A DNA stretch of 6,247 nucleotides from positions 1 through 6,247 of the forward strand of contig QYQI01000172.1 of NCBI GenBank assembly GCA_007280825.1. Direction: 5' to 3'. How positions within the stretch are numbered: position 1 is the first letter of the stretch; each line of letters starts with the position of its first letter. Of the stretch, positions 1-6,247 are shown piece after piece. The notes under the pieces were generated by a model, which saw only the letters and a list, made by a program, of their open reading frames with translations, ran no database searches and was not told the origin of the DNA. Origin of the DNA: Ignavibacteriales bacterium (GTDB lineage Bacteria > Bacteroidota > Ignavibacteria > Ignavibacteriales > Melioribacteraceae). The position numbers were made by a program, and so were the translations under genes.

Positions 1-110
1 ATTCTAATATCTTGCGAATGTTCAGGAAATAGCACGCCGCAGGTTGCACCAACCACCATGGAAATAATTATCCATTTTGTTAAGCTGATATTTTTAATCT
101 TCTGCCACAT
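1..110 (-). CDS. N-terminal fragment of a probable dicarboxylate/amino-acid:cation symporter (DAACS family)
   Basis: Reading the minus strand from an ATG at 110 gives 36 codons with no stop before the window edge, so this is a 5' partial gene. The peptide begins MWQKIKNISLTKWIII and continues SMVVGATCGVLFPEHSQDIR. That is a short basic cytoplasmic start followed by one hydrophobic, glycine-bearing helix (about residues 12-28) ending in 'LFPE'. This resembles the first transmembrane segment of sodium/proton:dicarboxylate or glutamate symporters (GltP/DctA type), where an 'SLT.. I.I.. .GI..G..FP' pattern is usual. Such proteins sit in the inner membrane and import C4-dicarboxylates or acidic amino acids with cations. 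No clear Shine-Dalgarno sequence precedes the ATG. The gene is divergent from the aminopeptidase. The family is inferred from one helix only, so another membrane protein remains possible and the substrate cannot be assigned. Confidence 0.55.
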   Translation of the reverse strand, partial: MWQKIKNISLTKWIIISMVVGATCGVLFPEHSQDIR

Positions 111-181
111 AAATAATTTTTTAATTAATTGAAATTGTTGTTTTAATATAGCGAATACTATTTCAAAGATTCTATACTATG

Positions 182-234
182 AATGTTAAATATGTGATCA
201 AATTTACCTTTCAATTAAAAATAATGTTAAATAT
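182..234. repeat. Exact 12-bp direct repeat in the divergent spacer
   Basis: AATGTTAAATAT occurs at 182-193 and again at 223-234, 41 bp start to start, which is close to four helical turns. Both copies lie in the 151-bp spacer between the divergent symporter and aminopeptidase genes. The second copy ends 27 bp before the aminopeptidase start. Paired sites on the same DNA face could be regulator half-sites. The spacer is very AT-rich, so a chance repeat is quite possible. Apart from this repeat I see only isolated -10-like hexamers here (for example TATACT at 173-178) with no matching -35 box. Confidence 0.3.
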
Positions 235-261
235 CTTTACTTTGAAGAACGGAAAAATAAT

Positions 262-2265
262 ATGAAAAAAATAATTCAACTGCTGGCTATTTTTTTAAGC
301 ATATCAAATTTTTCATTCGGGCAGGATGCTGGAGAAATTTGCTCTCAATCAAAAATAAAAGCATTCACCCAACTGAATAAAATTTCCCAGGTACAGTATC
401 CCGGTGATAGCAATATTGATGTAACATATTATAAACTAAATCTCTCTATAACTTATGGTAATCCGGGAAACATTTCTGGAATAGTAACCGTAGATGCAAA
501 AGCAACACAAAATCAGCTCGCTACCTTCTTTTTGGATATTGTTAATCAACTCACAGTAACATCTGTAAAGCTCAATGGAATTACAAGTTTAACTTTTTCT
601 CAACCAAGCAGTTCGGATCAGTTGAGAATTACACTCGATCGGGCTTATGGAATTGGTGAAAAATTTTCAGTTGATATTTCTTATCAAGGAATTCCTGGCT
701 CAGGAGGATTTGGAAGTTTTATTTTTGCAACTCATAATAATACTCAACCTCAACCTATTATGTGGACATTAAGCGAGCCATATGGTGCAAAAGATTGGTG
801 GCCATCAAAAGATACTCCCGGTGATAAAGCTGATTCATCCGATGTGTGGATTACAGCGGCAAGTAATTACGTCTCGGTTTCAAATGGAAAATTGATTTCC
901 GAAACTGATAATGGTAATGGAACAAAAACTTATAAATGGAAAAACAGTTACCCGATTGCAGGTTATTTAATATCTCTTGCAATGACTAATTATTCACTAT
1001 ATCAAAATCAATTTAATTACGGTGGAAGCAGTCCTATGCCGGTTACTCATTATGTCTTTCCGGAGAACCTTCAACAAAATATATCAAACTTAGACAATAC
1101 GGTTAATATGCTTCAAATATTCTCTCAGAAATTTGGGCCATATCCTTTCTTACGAGAAAAATATGGGCATGCTCAGTTTGGTTGGGGCGGTGGGATGGAA
1201 CATCAAACAGTTACATCAATTGTTTCATTCGATGAAATGCTTGTTGTACATGAACTAGCTCATCAATGGTATGGAGATAAAGTAACATGCAAAGATTGGC
1301 AAAACATTTGGCTTAATGAAGGATTTGCATCTTACTGTGAATGCATTTATAGAGAAGTGAAGTACGGCACTGCAGATTTTAAATCTTATGTAAATAATTT
1401 TATGAACAATCAGAACAACGGGGCTAAAAATGCAGTTGGAACAATCTACGTCCAGAACATCAACGATTTAAATCAAATTTTCAATTCAGCTCGTTCTTAT
1501 AAAAAAGGTGCAATAGTTTTGCACATGCTGCGTGGAATTGTTGGTGATGATAACTTTTTCAAGATCATGCAGCAATATGCAAACGAACCTGGACTTGCTT
1601 ACAACGTTGCAACGACAGAAGATTTTCAACGTATAGCAGAACGAGTAAGCGGAATGAATTTAAACTATTTCTTTCAAGAATGGATTCATGGCGAGAACTT
1701 TCCTGTCTATTTCGTAGTCTGGAGTTACAAACAAGATGTGAATAAAAATTATAAAGTTTCTTTAAAGATTACTCAAAGTATGAACAGCAATCCAGGTTTT
1801 TTTACAATGCCGATACAAATAGCTATAACAACTTCAAAGGGACTTGTTAACAAGACGGTCATAAACAACGCTCAAGTGCAATCTATAGATCTAATTGTTG
1901 ATGGAATACCATCTGCGATTCAGGTTGATCCGGGTAATTGGATTCTAAAGACAGTAATGGGAACTACATATCAAGAAGATTTTGATCTTTACCCTACTAA
2001 TTATACATTAGATCAAAACTACCCCAATCCTTTTAATTCTGGCACTTCAATACGATTTGAATTACCAATCGACAGTTACATTACATTAAATATATATGAT
2101 GAGTTAGGTTCTTTTGTTACTAGTCTCATTAATGAAAAGAAAAGTAAAGGAATTTATGAAGTAAGATTTGATCCCAATAATTACAGACTAGCAAGCGGCA
2201 TTTATTTTTATACGCTTAAAGCCGGAAACTATTCAGAGACCAAGAAGATGATCATTTTAAAATGA
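262..2265 (+). CDS. Secreted M1-family zinc aminopeptidase with type IX secretion C-terminal sorting domain
   Basis: This complete 667-residue protein is predicted to remove N-terminal residues from peptides outside the cell. Residues 1-20 are a signal peptide (MKK, hydrophobic core, likely cut at FSFG|Q). A β-rich M1 N-terminal domain spans about 45-240. The catalytic domain spans about 245-480 and holds the zinc site H330-E-L-A-H334 with E353 eighteen residues on (in WLNEGF). E331 is the general base and Y413 in SYKKGA is the likely transition-state tyrosine. The substrate-binding motif, usually GAMEN, reads GGMEH at 310-314. A β-sandwich follows (about 481-565), and the long helical C-terminal domain of larger M1 enzymes is absent. 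Residues 577-667 form a type A sorting domain (NYPNPFN at 586-592), which sends the protein through the outer membrane by the type IX system. The ATG at 262 is chosen because it gives an intact signal peptide; the only ribosome-binding signal is a weak GGA at 251-253. Family assignment is very secure, but substrate preference is unknown. Confidence 0.95.
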   Translation: MKKIIQLLAIFLSISNFSFGQDAGEICSQSKIKAFTQLNKISQVQYPGDSNIDVTYYKLNLSITYGNPGNISGIVTVDAKATQNQLATFFLDIVNQLTVTSVKLNGITSLTFSQPSSSDQLRITLDRAYGIGEKFSVDISYQGIPGSGGFGSFIFATHNNTQPQPIMWTLSEPYGAKDWWPSKDTPGDKADSSDVWITAASNYVSVSNGKLISETDNGNGTKTYKWKNSYPIAGYLISLAMTNYSLYQNQFNYGGSSPMPVTHYVFPENLQQNISNLDNTVNMLQIFSQKFGPYPFLREKYGHAQFGWGGGMEHQTVTSIVSFDEMLVVHELAHQWYGDKVTCKDWQNIWLNEGFASYCECIYREVKYGTADFKSYVNNFMNNQNNGAKNAVGTIYVQNINDLNQIFNSARSYKKGAIVLHMLRGIVGDDNFFKIMQQYANEPGLAYNVATTEDFQRIAERVSGMNLNYFFQEWIHGENFPVYFVVWSYKQDVNKNYKVSLKITQSMNSNPGFFTMPIQIAITTSKGLVNKTVINNAQVQSIDLIVDGIPSAIQVDPGNWILKTVMGTTYQEDFDLYPTNYTLDQNYPNPFNSGTSIRFELPIDSYITLNIYDELGSFVTSLINEKKSKGIYEVRFDPNNYRLASGIYFYTLKAGNYSETKKMIILK

Positions 2266-2333
2266 TTCTCTTCACCGCATTAATCTGAGGTATGCAACTC
2301 CGGTTTAAAAATGATTTGATTGCGTGTCCCTAA

Positions 2334-2357
2334 ACAAATTTGTACTTTCAATTTGAA
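2334..2357. promoter_or_regulatory. Two adjacent small palindromes upstream of the TonB receptor gene
   Basis: ACAAATTTGT at 2334-2343 is a perfect 10-bp palindrome. Three bases later TTCAATTTGAA at 2347-2357 is a perfect 11-bp palindrome around a central T. Both contain the core CAAATTTG or CAATTTGA, so they resemble each other. They lie just upstream of, and overlapping, the possible -35 box of the receptor gene, where an operator would be expected. The sites are short and AT-rich, so regulator binding is only inferred and no regulator can be named. Confidence 0.25.
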
Positions 2358-2381
2358 CTTATCGTAATTCTAACTTAGTAT
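2353..2381 (+). promoter_or_regulatory. Possible housekeeping-type promoter for the TonB receptor gene
   Basis: TTGAAC at 2353-2358 and TAGTAT at 2376-2381 are separated by 17 bp and each match four of six bases of the classical -35 and -10 boxes. This would place transcription start near 2388, leaving a leader of about 28 nt with the strong ribosome binding site inside it. An alternative in the Bacteroidota style is CAAATTTG at 2335-2342 (seven of eight to TAnnTTTG) with TTG at 2316-2318. Neither is strong, and AT-rich spacers give such matches by chance. Confidence 0.25.
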
Positions 2382-2403
2382 CTAACTAATTATTTAACCA
2401 AAC

Positions 2404-2408
2404 GGAGG
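2404..2408 (+). promoter_or_regulatory. Strong Shine-Dalgarno sequence of the TonB receptor gene
   Basis: GGAGG lies seven bases before the ATG at 2416, an ideal distance. It fixes the start codon of the receptor and is clearly stronger than the site in front of the upstream aminopeptidase gene, suggesting efficient translation of the receptor. Confidence 0.8.
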
Positions 2409-2415
2409 ATCGTAG

Positions 2416-5016
2416 ATGAAATTCGTAAAATTTACTTGTGCAATTTTTTCAATTCTTTTTATCTTCACATCCGTACAATACTCACAGCAAAATACATTAC
2501 GAGGAACAGTTAAAGACAATGACGGTAGTCCTTTGATTGGAGTAAACATTTATCTGAAGGGTACCAAAATTGGAACTAACTCTGATAAATTTGGTAAATA
2601 TGTCCTAAAGTATAACTCGCCGGAAGATGTAGTGGTATTCAGCATGGCAGGTTATAAAAAACAGGAAACAAAAACTTCTGGAATGGCAGAATTAGATATT
2701 GTCTTGCAAGAAGGTGTTGAGCTTTCCGAAATATTTGTAGTAGGAACGCGCAGCTATAATAGATCGAGTACAGAATCACCAGTGGCAATTGACGTCCTCG
2801 ATTTGAAGGATGCCGCTACACGTTTTGGTCAATCCGATATGAATCAAATTCTTCAATATGTTGCACCATCATTTAATTCAAACCGTCAATCGGGTGCAGA
2901 TGGCGCTGATCATATTGATCCGGCAACATTGCGCGGATTAGGACCAGATCAAACATTAGTTCTTATAAACGGCAAACGCCGTCATCAATCATCGCTAGTA
3001 AATATGTTTGGCTCAAGAGGAAGAGGTAACACAGGAACTGACCTTAATGCTATTCCTCTTTCTGCAATTGACCGCGTGGAAATTTTGCGTGATGGTGCAA
3101 GTGCGCAATATGGCTCCGATGCAATTGCCGGTGTTATAAATATTGTTCTCAAGAAAAGTGTTAATGAATTTAGCGGAGGATTAAGTTCCGGTGCTCATTC
3201 TGCTTCTTTAAGAACCGACAGAAAATTCGACGGAGAAGAATTTAATCTTGGCGGCAATTATGGTGTTTCCGTTGGTGAGAATGGTTTCTTAAATGTTACG
3301 TTAGATTACTCGCGCAAAGGTTTTACTAACAGGCCTGCAGACCCCAATCAATATTCTATATACCGCAATCAGTTCGGCGATGCAAGTCTTGAAAACTTCG
3401 GAACATTTTTCAATTCTAGATTCAGCATAAACAATGATGCAACTTTTTATGCATTCGGCGGATTCAACAACAGAAACACAGATGCATTTGCATGGACGCG
3501 CGAAGCCAGCAGCGATCGCAATGTCCCTCAGATTTATCCGAATGGTTTCGATCCTCACATTTTATCTAACATTAAAGATCAGTCATTATCTGCAGGTATG
3601 CAGACGAAACTTGGTGAGTGGGATTTAGATTTCAACAACACAATAGGCGTTAACCGTTTTCATTACTTTGTTGATGGAACTTTGAATACTTCTCTATTAG
3701 ATAAATCACCAACACGATTTGATGCAGGCGGATTTCAACTTGCACAAAATACAACATCACTTAACTTCACACGGTACTTCAAAGAATATTTGAAAGGATT
3801 GAATGTTGCGTTCGGTATGGAATATAGAATTGAGAATTATGAAATCTTCGCTGGCGAAGAAGGATCATGGAAAAATTATGGCGTGATTGATTCTGTTATA
3901 AATAACAGAGTTCAGAAAATAGATAAACTTGGTAAAGCGGGCGGCGCACAAGGTTTTCCAGGGTTCCGTCCGGAAAATGTATTGAACGAATCACGCACTA
4001 ACCTTGGTGCATACGTAGATGTAGAATTGGATGTTACTTCTCAGTGGATGATAGGTGCTGCTGCCCGCTGGGAAAATTACAGCGATTTCGGAAATACATT
4101 AAACGCCAAATTCGCAACTCGATTCAAGATAACAGATGATCTTGCTTTAAGAGCATCTGTAAGTACAGGTTTCCGGGCACCATCTCTTGCACAAATTTAT
4201 TTCAACTCAACATACACAGATTTTGTGGCCGGAGTTGCAATAGATAAAATTATAGCAAAGAACAACAGTACAATTACACATGCACTTGGTATTCCTTCAT
4301 TGAAACAAGAGACAGCAGTAAACGGAAGTCTCGGTTTAACCGCTACACCATTTGATGGTTTCACTGCAACTATTGATGGTTATATTGTGAATATTAATGA
4401 TAGAATTGTATCAACCGGTTCTTTCCAAAACGACGATCCGGATATCGGAGTGCAGCTTAAGGCACTAAATGTTGGCGCAGCCCAATTTTTTGCGAATGCG
4501 CTCGACACTAAAACTACCGGTGTGGATGTGATTCTTGCATACTCTAAAAATATTGATTCTCATATTTTCAAAATCTCTTATGCCGGTAATTTTAATAATA
4601 TGGAATTAGGATCTGTTAAGACAAGTTCTAAACTAAAAGGTAAAGAAGATATTTATTTTGGAAGACGTGAAAAATATTTCTTGCTGGCATCTGCACCTAA
4701 ATCAAAAATGTCCTTGGGTATTGAACACAGCTGCGAAAATATACACACCTCTCTTCGTTTTGTTTACTTTGGTAAAGTCACTTTGGTTGACTGGAATGAT
4801 GCGGAAAATGTTTACGACTCTAAGATTACAACAGATCTTAGCTTCGCATACGATTTCACCAAAAATCTTTCTTTGATTATCGGCGGCACAAATTTGTTTG
4901 ATGTATATCCTAACAAGCAGGAGCCGGGCTTAACAGAATCCGGTGGTTTGTGGGATGCTGTTCAAATGGGCTTTAGTGGAAGATTTCTTTACGGAAAATT
5001 AGTATTCAAGTTATAA
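2416..5016 (+). CDS. TonB-dependent outer-membrane receptor with CarboxypepD_reg-like N-terminal domain
   Basis: This complete 866-residue protein should be an outer-membrane β-barrel that imports a scarce ligand using energy passed on by TonB-ExbB-ExbD. Residues 1-23 are a signal peptide (cut near QYS|QQ). Residues 27-100 form a carboxypeptidase-regulatory-like β-sandwich with the usual 'L.GTVKDNDGSPLIGVNIYL' start. A possible TonB-box-like stretch (ELSEIFVVGT) lies at 102-111. The plug domain, about 119-247, contains LVLINGKRRH (181-190) and the conserved DGASAQYGSDAIAGVINIVL (226-245). The rest (about 250-866) is barrel, including TGFRAPSLAQIY at 584-595. The plug resembles receptors with 'NGKRRH...GRG...DLNAIP', a broad group not tied to one substrate. 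It lacks the SusC hallmark of a following SusD gene. The start is fixed by GGAGG seven bases upstream, and transcription ends at the terminator just downstream. The last residue is Leu and not the usual aromatic one. Family is secure, but the ligand (siderophore, cobalamin, sugar or peptide) is unknown. Confidence 0.93.
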   Translation: MKFVKFTCAIFSILFIFTSVQYSQQNTLRGTVKDNDGSPLIGVNIYLKGTKIGTNSDKFGKYVLKYNSPEDVVVFSMAGYKKQETKTSGMAELDIVLQEGVELSEIFVVGTRSYNRSSTESPVAIDVLDLKDAATRFGQSDMNQILQYVAPSFNSNRQSGADGADHIDPATLRGLGPDQTLVLINGKRRHQSSLVNMFGSRGRGNTGTDLNAIPLSAIDRVEILRDGASAQYGSDAIAGVINIVLKKSVNEFSGGLSSGAHSASLRTDRKFDGEEFNLGGNYGVSVGENGFLNVTLDYSRKGFTNRPADPNQYSIYRNQFGDASLENFGTFFNSRFSINNDATFYAFGGFNNRNTDAFAWTREASSDRNVPQIYPNGFDPHILSNIKDQSLSAGMQTKLGEWDLDFNNTIGVNRFHYFVDGTLNTSLLDKSPTRFDAGGFQLAQNTTSLNFTRYFKEYLKGLNVAFGMEYRIENYEIFAGEEGSWKNYGVIDSVINNRVQKIDKLGKAGGAQGFPGFRPENVLNESRTNLGAYVDVELDVTSQWMIGAAARWENYSDFGNTLNAKFATRFKITDDLALRASVSTGFRAPSLAQIYFNSTYTDFVAGVAIDKIIAKNNSTITHALGIPSLKQETAVNGSLGLTATPFDGFTATIDGYIVNINDRIVSTGSFQNDDPDIGVQLKALNVGAAQFFANALDTKTTGVDVILAYSKNIDSHIFKISYAGNFNNMELGSVKTSSKLKGKEDIYFGRREKYFLLASAPKSKMSLGIEHSCENIHTSLRFVYFGKVTLVDWNDAENVYDSKITTDLSFAYDFTKNLSLIIGGTNLFDVYPNKQEPGLTESGGLWDAVQMGFSGRFLYGKLVFKL

Positions 5017-5025
5017 TTAAATTCT

Positions 5026-5069
5026 GTAATCAAGATTGGCTGTTTGCCAATCTTGATTACTATTTTTTT
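5026..5069 (+). terminator. Strong intrinsic (Rho-independent) terminator after the TonB receptor gene
   Basis: GTAATCAAGATTGGC at 5026-5040 is perfectly complementary to GCCAATCTTGATTAC at 5046-5060, giving a 15-bp stem with a five-base TGTTT loop. It is followed by TA and then seven Ts at 5063-5069. It begins nine bases after the receptor stop codon. No A-run of similar strength precedes the stem, so it should act mainly on plus-strand transcripts. It makes read-through from the receptor into the GH31 gene unlikely. Confidence 0.92.
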
Positions 5070-5114
5070 CCCGAGCGCCTCTATTCAATTAGAAAAAACT
5101 GTTCGATAATAAAT

Positions 5115-5136
5115 TTAGTCTTCTATAACAGACTAA
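5115..5136. repeat. 7-bp inverted repeat in the leader before the GH31 gene
   Basis: TTAGTCT at 5115-5121 and AGACTAA at 5130-5136 are perfect complements around an eight-base centre. There is no T-run after it, so it is not an intrinsic terminator. It lies about 105 bp upstream of the GH31 start, where a regulator site or a leader hairpin could sit. The function is inference only. Confidence 0.3.
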
Positions 5137-5148
5137 GCTCTGTATGAA

Positions 5149-5228
5149 GTTGATTTAAAAAATATCAACGAAACATTAATTTTCCATTCAACCGCACAAT
5201 TCATATTTTTCATCTCACATATATCAAC
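5149..5228 (+). repeat. GTTGAT with two downstream copies of ATATCAAC in the GH31 leader
   Basis: GTTGAT at 5149-5154 can pair with ATCAAC inside either of two identical octamers, ATATCAAC at 5162-5169 and 5221-5228. The second octamer ends only three bases before the AGGAA ribosome binding site. In RNA the two pairings would be mutually exclusive. The stems are only six base pairs, so this may be coincidence; a regulator recognising ATCAAC is another reading. Confidence 0.2.
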
Positions 5229-5231
5229 CTT

Positions 5232-5236
5232 AGGAA
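5232..5236 (+). promoter_or_regulatory. Shine-Dalgarno sequence of the GH31 gene
   Basis: AGGAA lies five bases before the ATG at 5242 and supports that start, which also yields a proper signal peptide. I found no convincing promoter between the terminator and this site, although one is expected there. Confidence 0.65.
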
Positions 5237-5241
5237 TCGAA

Positions 5242-6247
5242 ATGAAAAAAGTGAACTTTACTTCATTAGTATTCTTCTTTTTTATTTCTGTTGTTTATGC
5301 CGGATTTGATTTCGTCGGTGGAATAAATAATTTCAAACTAGAATCTAACCGCGTTGAGTTTACGCTTAGTAATGCAAAGCTAAACATCTATATAGTTGAA
5401 CAAAACTTGATTCGTTTCCGTTATACGAATCAAAAAAAATTTTCTCAAGCGCCTTCTTATGCAGTAGTTTATCAACAGTCCGAGAAAACAAAATTCGAAT
5501 TCAAAGAAGAAAAAGAAAAATTTGTTCTTACCACAAATGAGTTAATCGTTCATATTAAAAGAAATCCGTGCCGCATATCAATCTATGATAAACAAATGAA
5601 TCTTCTTAACTCAGATGAAGAAAGTTTTGGCGTCTCTTTCGATAATGGTGAAGTGCGGTGTTTCAAGAAATTATTTAATGATGAAAAATTTTACGGACTT
5701 GGGGAAAAATCGGATGATCTTTTAAAGAACCGTAATCAATATACAATGTGGAATTCGGATTACCCTACCTACACAAGCAGAAAAGATGAACTCTACATTT
5801 CTATTCCCTTTTTCATTGGTACACGCAACTATAACGCCTACGGAATATTTTTCGACAACACTTACAAATCATATTTTAACATGGGTGCAAGCAACAACCG
5901 TTTTTATTGGTCCGGTGCCGATAAAGGTGAAATGGATTATTACTTCATCTACGGACCGGAAATTAAAAGAGTTATTTCTGATTACACAAAATTAACCGGG
6001 AGAATGGAATTGCCGCCGATGTGGGCATTAGGTTATCAGCAGAGCAGATGGAGTTATTATCCGGAAGAAACGGTTAGAAGAATTGCTAAAACATTCCGCG
6101 ATAAAAATATTCCTTGTGATGTAATCTATCTTGACATTCATTATATGGACGGATATAGAGTATTTACTTTTGATAAGAATCGTTTTCCCGATCCGGCAAA
6201 AATGATCTCTGATTTGAAGTCCGAAGGTTTTAAGATCGTTCCTATAA
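5242..6247 (+). CDS. Exported GH31-family glycoside hydrolase (α-glucosidase-like), 5' portion
   Basis: From ATG 5242 the frame stays open for 335 codons to the window edge, so the 3' half is missing. Residues 1-20 are a signal peptide (MKKV, phenylalanine-rich core, likely cut at VYA|G), placing the enzyme in the periplasm or beyond. Residues about 35-245 match the GH31 N-terminal β-sandwich, with FYGLGEKSDDL at 150-160. The start of the catalytic barrel follows, with LPPMWALGYQQSRWSYY (257-273), then VIYLDIHYMDGYRVFTFD (294-311) and RFPDP (314-318). These are classic GH31 landmarks lining the substrate pocket. The catalytic nucleophile and acid aspartates lie beyond the window, so activity cannot be confirmed. 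The family cleaves α-linked sugars, most often α-glucosides, though some members act on α-xylosides or α-galactosides or are lyases. The motifs here look most like α-glucosidases. The gene follows the receptor by 225 bp but is cut off from it by the terminator. Confidence 0.9.
   Translation, partial: MKKVNFTSLVFFFFISVVYAGFDFVGGINNFKLESNRVEFTLSNAKLNIYIVEQNLIRFRYTNQKKFSQAPSYAVVYQQSEKTKFEFKEEKEKFVLTTNELIVHIKRNPCRISIYDKQMNLLNSDEESFGVSFDNGEVRCFKKLFNDEKFYGLGEKSDDLLKNRNQYTMWNSDYPTYTSRKDELYISIPFFIGTRNYNAYGIFFDNTYKSYFNMGASNNRFYWSGADKGEMDYYFIYGPEIKRVISDYTKLTGRMELPPMWALGYQQSRWSYYPEETVRRIAKTFRDKNIPCDVIYLDIHYMDGYRVFTFDKNRFPDPAKMISDLKSEGFKIVPI

Noticed and set aside
193..208. CRP-like half-site TGTGA upstream of the aminopeptidase gene
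   Set aside because: The opposite half reads TTACC against the expected TCACA, only three matches of five, so it is not a convincing site.
2266..2400. Intrinsic terminator after the aminopeptidase gene
   Set aside because: I found no GC-containing stem followed by a T-run; only short AT-rich palindromes are present, so termination here is unresolved.
3301..3558. 85-codon open frame on the minus strand inside the receptor gene
   Set aside because: It lies wholly antisense to a well-supported barrel coding region, and its peptide shows no recognisable domain.
3434..3628. 64-codon open frame on the plus strand inside the receptor gene
   Set aside because: It is out of frame within the receptor and its peptide has no recognisable domain, so it is a shadow of the real gene.
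4658..4876. 72-codon open frame on the plus strand inside the receptor gene
   Set aside because: It is out of frame within the last barrel strands of the receptor and has no independent support.
2416..5016. Calling the receptor a SusC protein
   Set aside because: It has the carboxypeptidase-regulatory-like domain, but no SusD gene follows, its length is below the usual roughly 1000 residues of SusC, and the plug is of a different style.
5786..5995. 69-codon open frame on the plus strand inside the GH31 gene
   Set aside because: It overlaps the GH31 N-terminal domain in another frame, while the GH31 frame carries clear family motifs.
1..6247. CRISPR arrays, tRNA or rRNA genes, transposases, phage or defence genes
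   Set aside because: No spaced repeat series, RNA gene signature or mobile-element protein was seen on either strand; the coding content is ordinary secreted and membrane proteins.

Overview
The window looks like an AT-rich genome of the Bacteroidota/Chlorobiota/Ignavibacteriota group, and I favour an Ignavibacteria-like organism. The main clue is the C-terminal secretion tag of the first complete gene. It carries the NYPNPFN motif and ends in a 'SGIYFYTLKAG ... KKMIILK' pattern, which is the style of type IX secretion sorting domain common in Ignavibacteria and relatives. The outer-membrane TonB-dependent receptor, with its carboxypeptidase-regulatory-like N-terminal domain, fits the same group. 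This assignment is inference from protein style, since the window contains no rRNA or marker gene.

Layout: positions 1-110 hold the first 36 codons of a minus-strand gene, probably a dicarboxylate/amino-acid:cation symporter. A 151-bp divergent AT-rich spacer contains an exact 12-bp direct repeat. Positions 262-2265 encode a complete secreted M1 zinc aminopeptidase with a type IX sorting tail. After a 150-bp spacer with two small palindromes and a possible promoter, positions 2416-5016 encode a complete TonB-dependent outer-membrane receptor, closed by a 15-bp perfect-stem intrinsic terminator at 5026-5069. A 172-bp leader with small inverted repeats then precedes a signal-peptide-bearing GH31 glycoside hydrolase that starts at 5242 and runs off the right edge, before its catalytic residues.

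The three plus-strand genes all encode exported proteins: a secreted peptidase, an outer-membrane importer and a probably periplasmic or surface glycosidase. Together they suggest breakdown and uptake of external peptides and glycans. However, each has its own intergenic region and the terminator separates the receptor from the GH31 gene, so they are neighbours and not a proven operon. No SusD-like partner is visible, so this is not a canonical polysaccharide utilisation locus within the window.

I found no CRISPR array, tRNA, rRNA, transposase or convincing new system. The window is mostly ordinary chromosomal sequence, and the findings below are modest.
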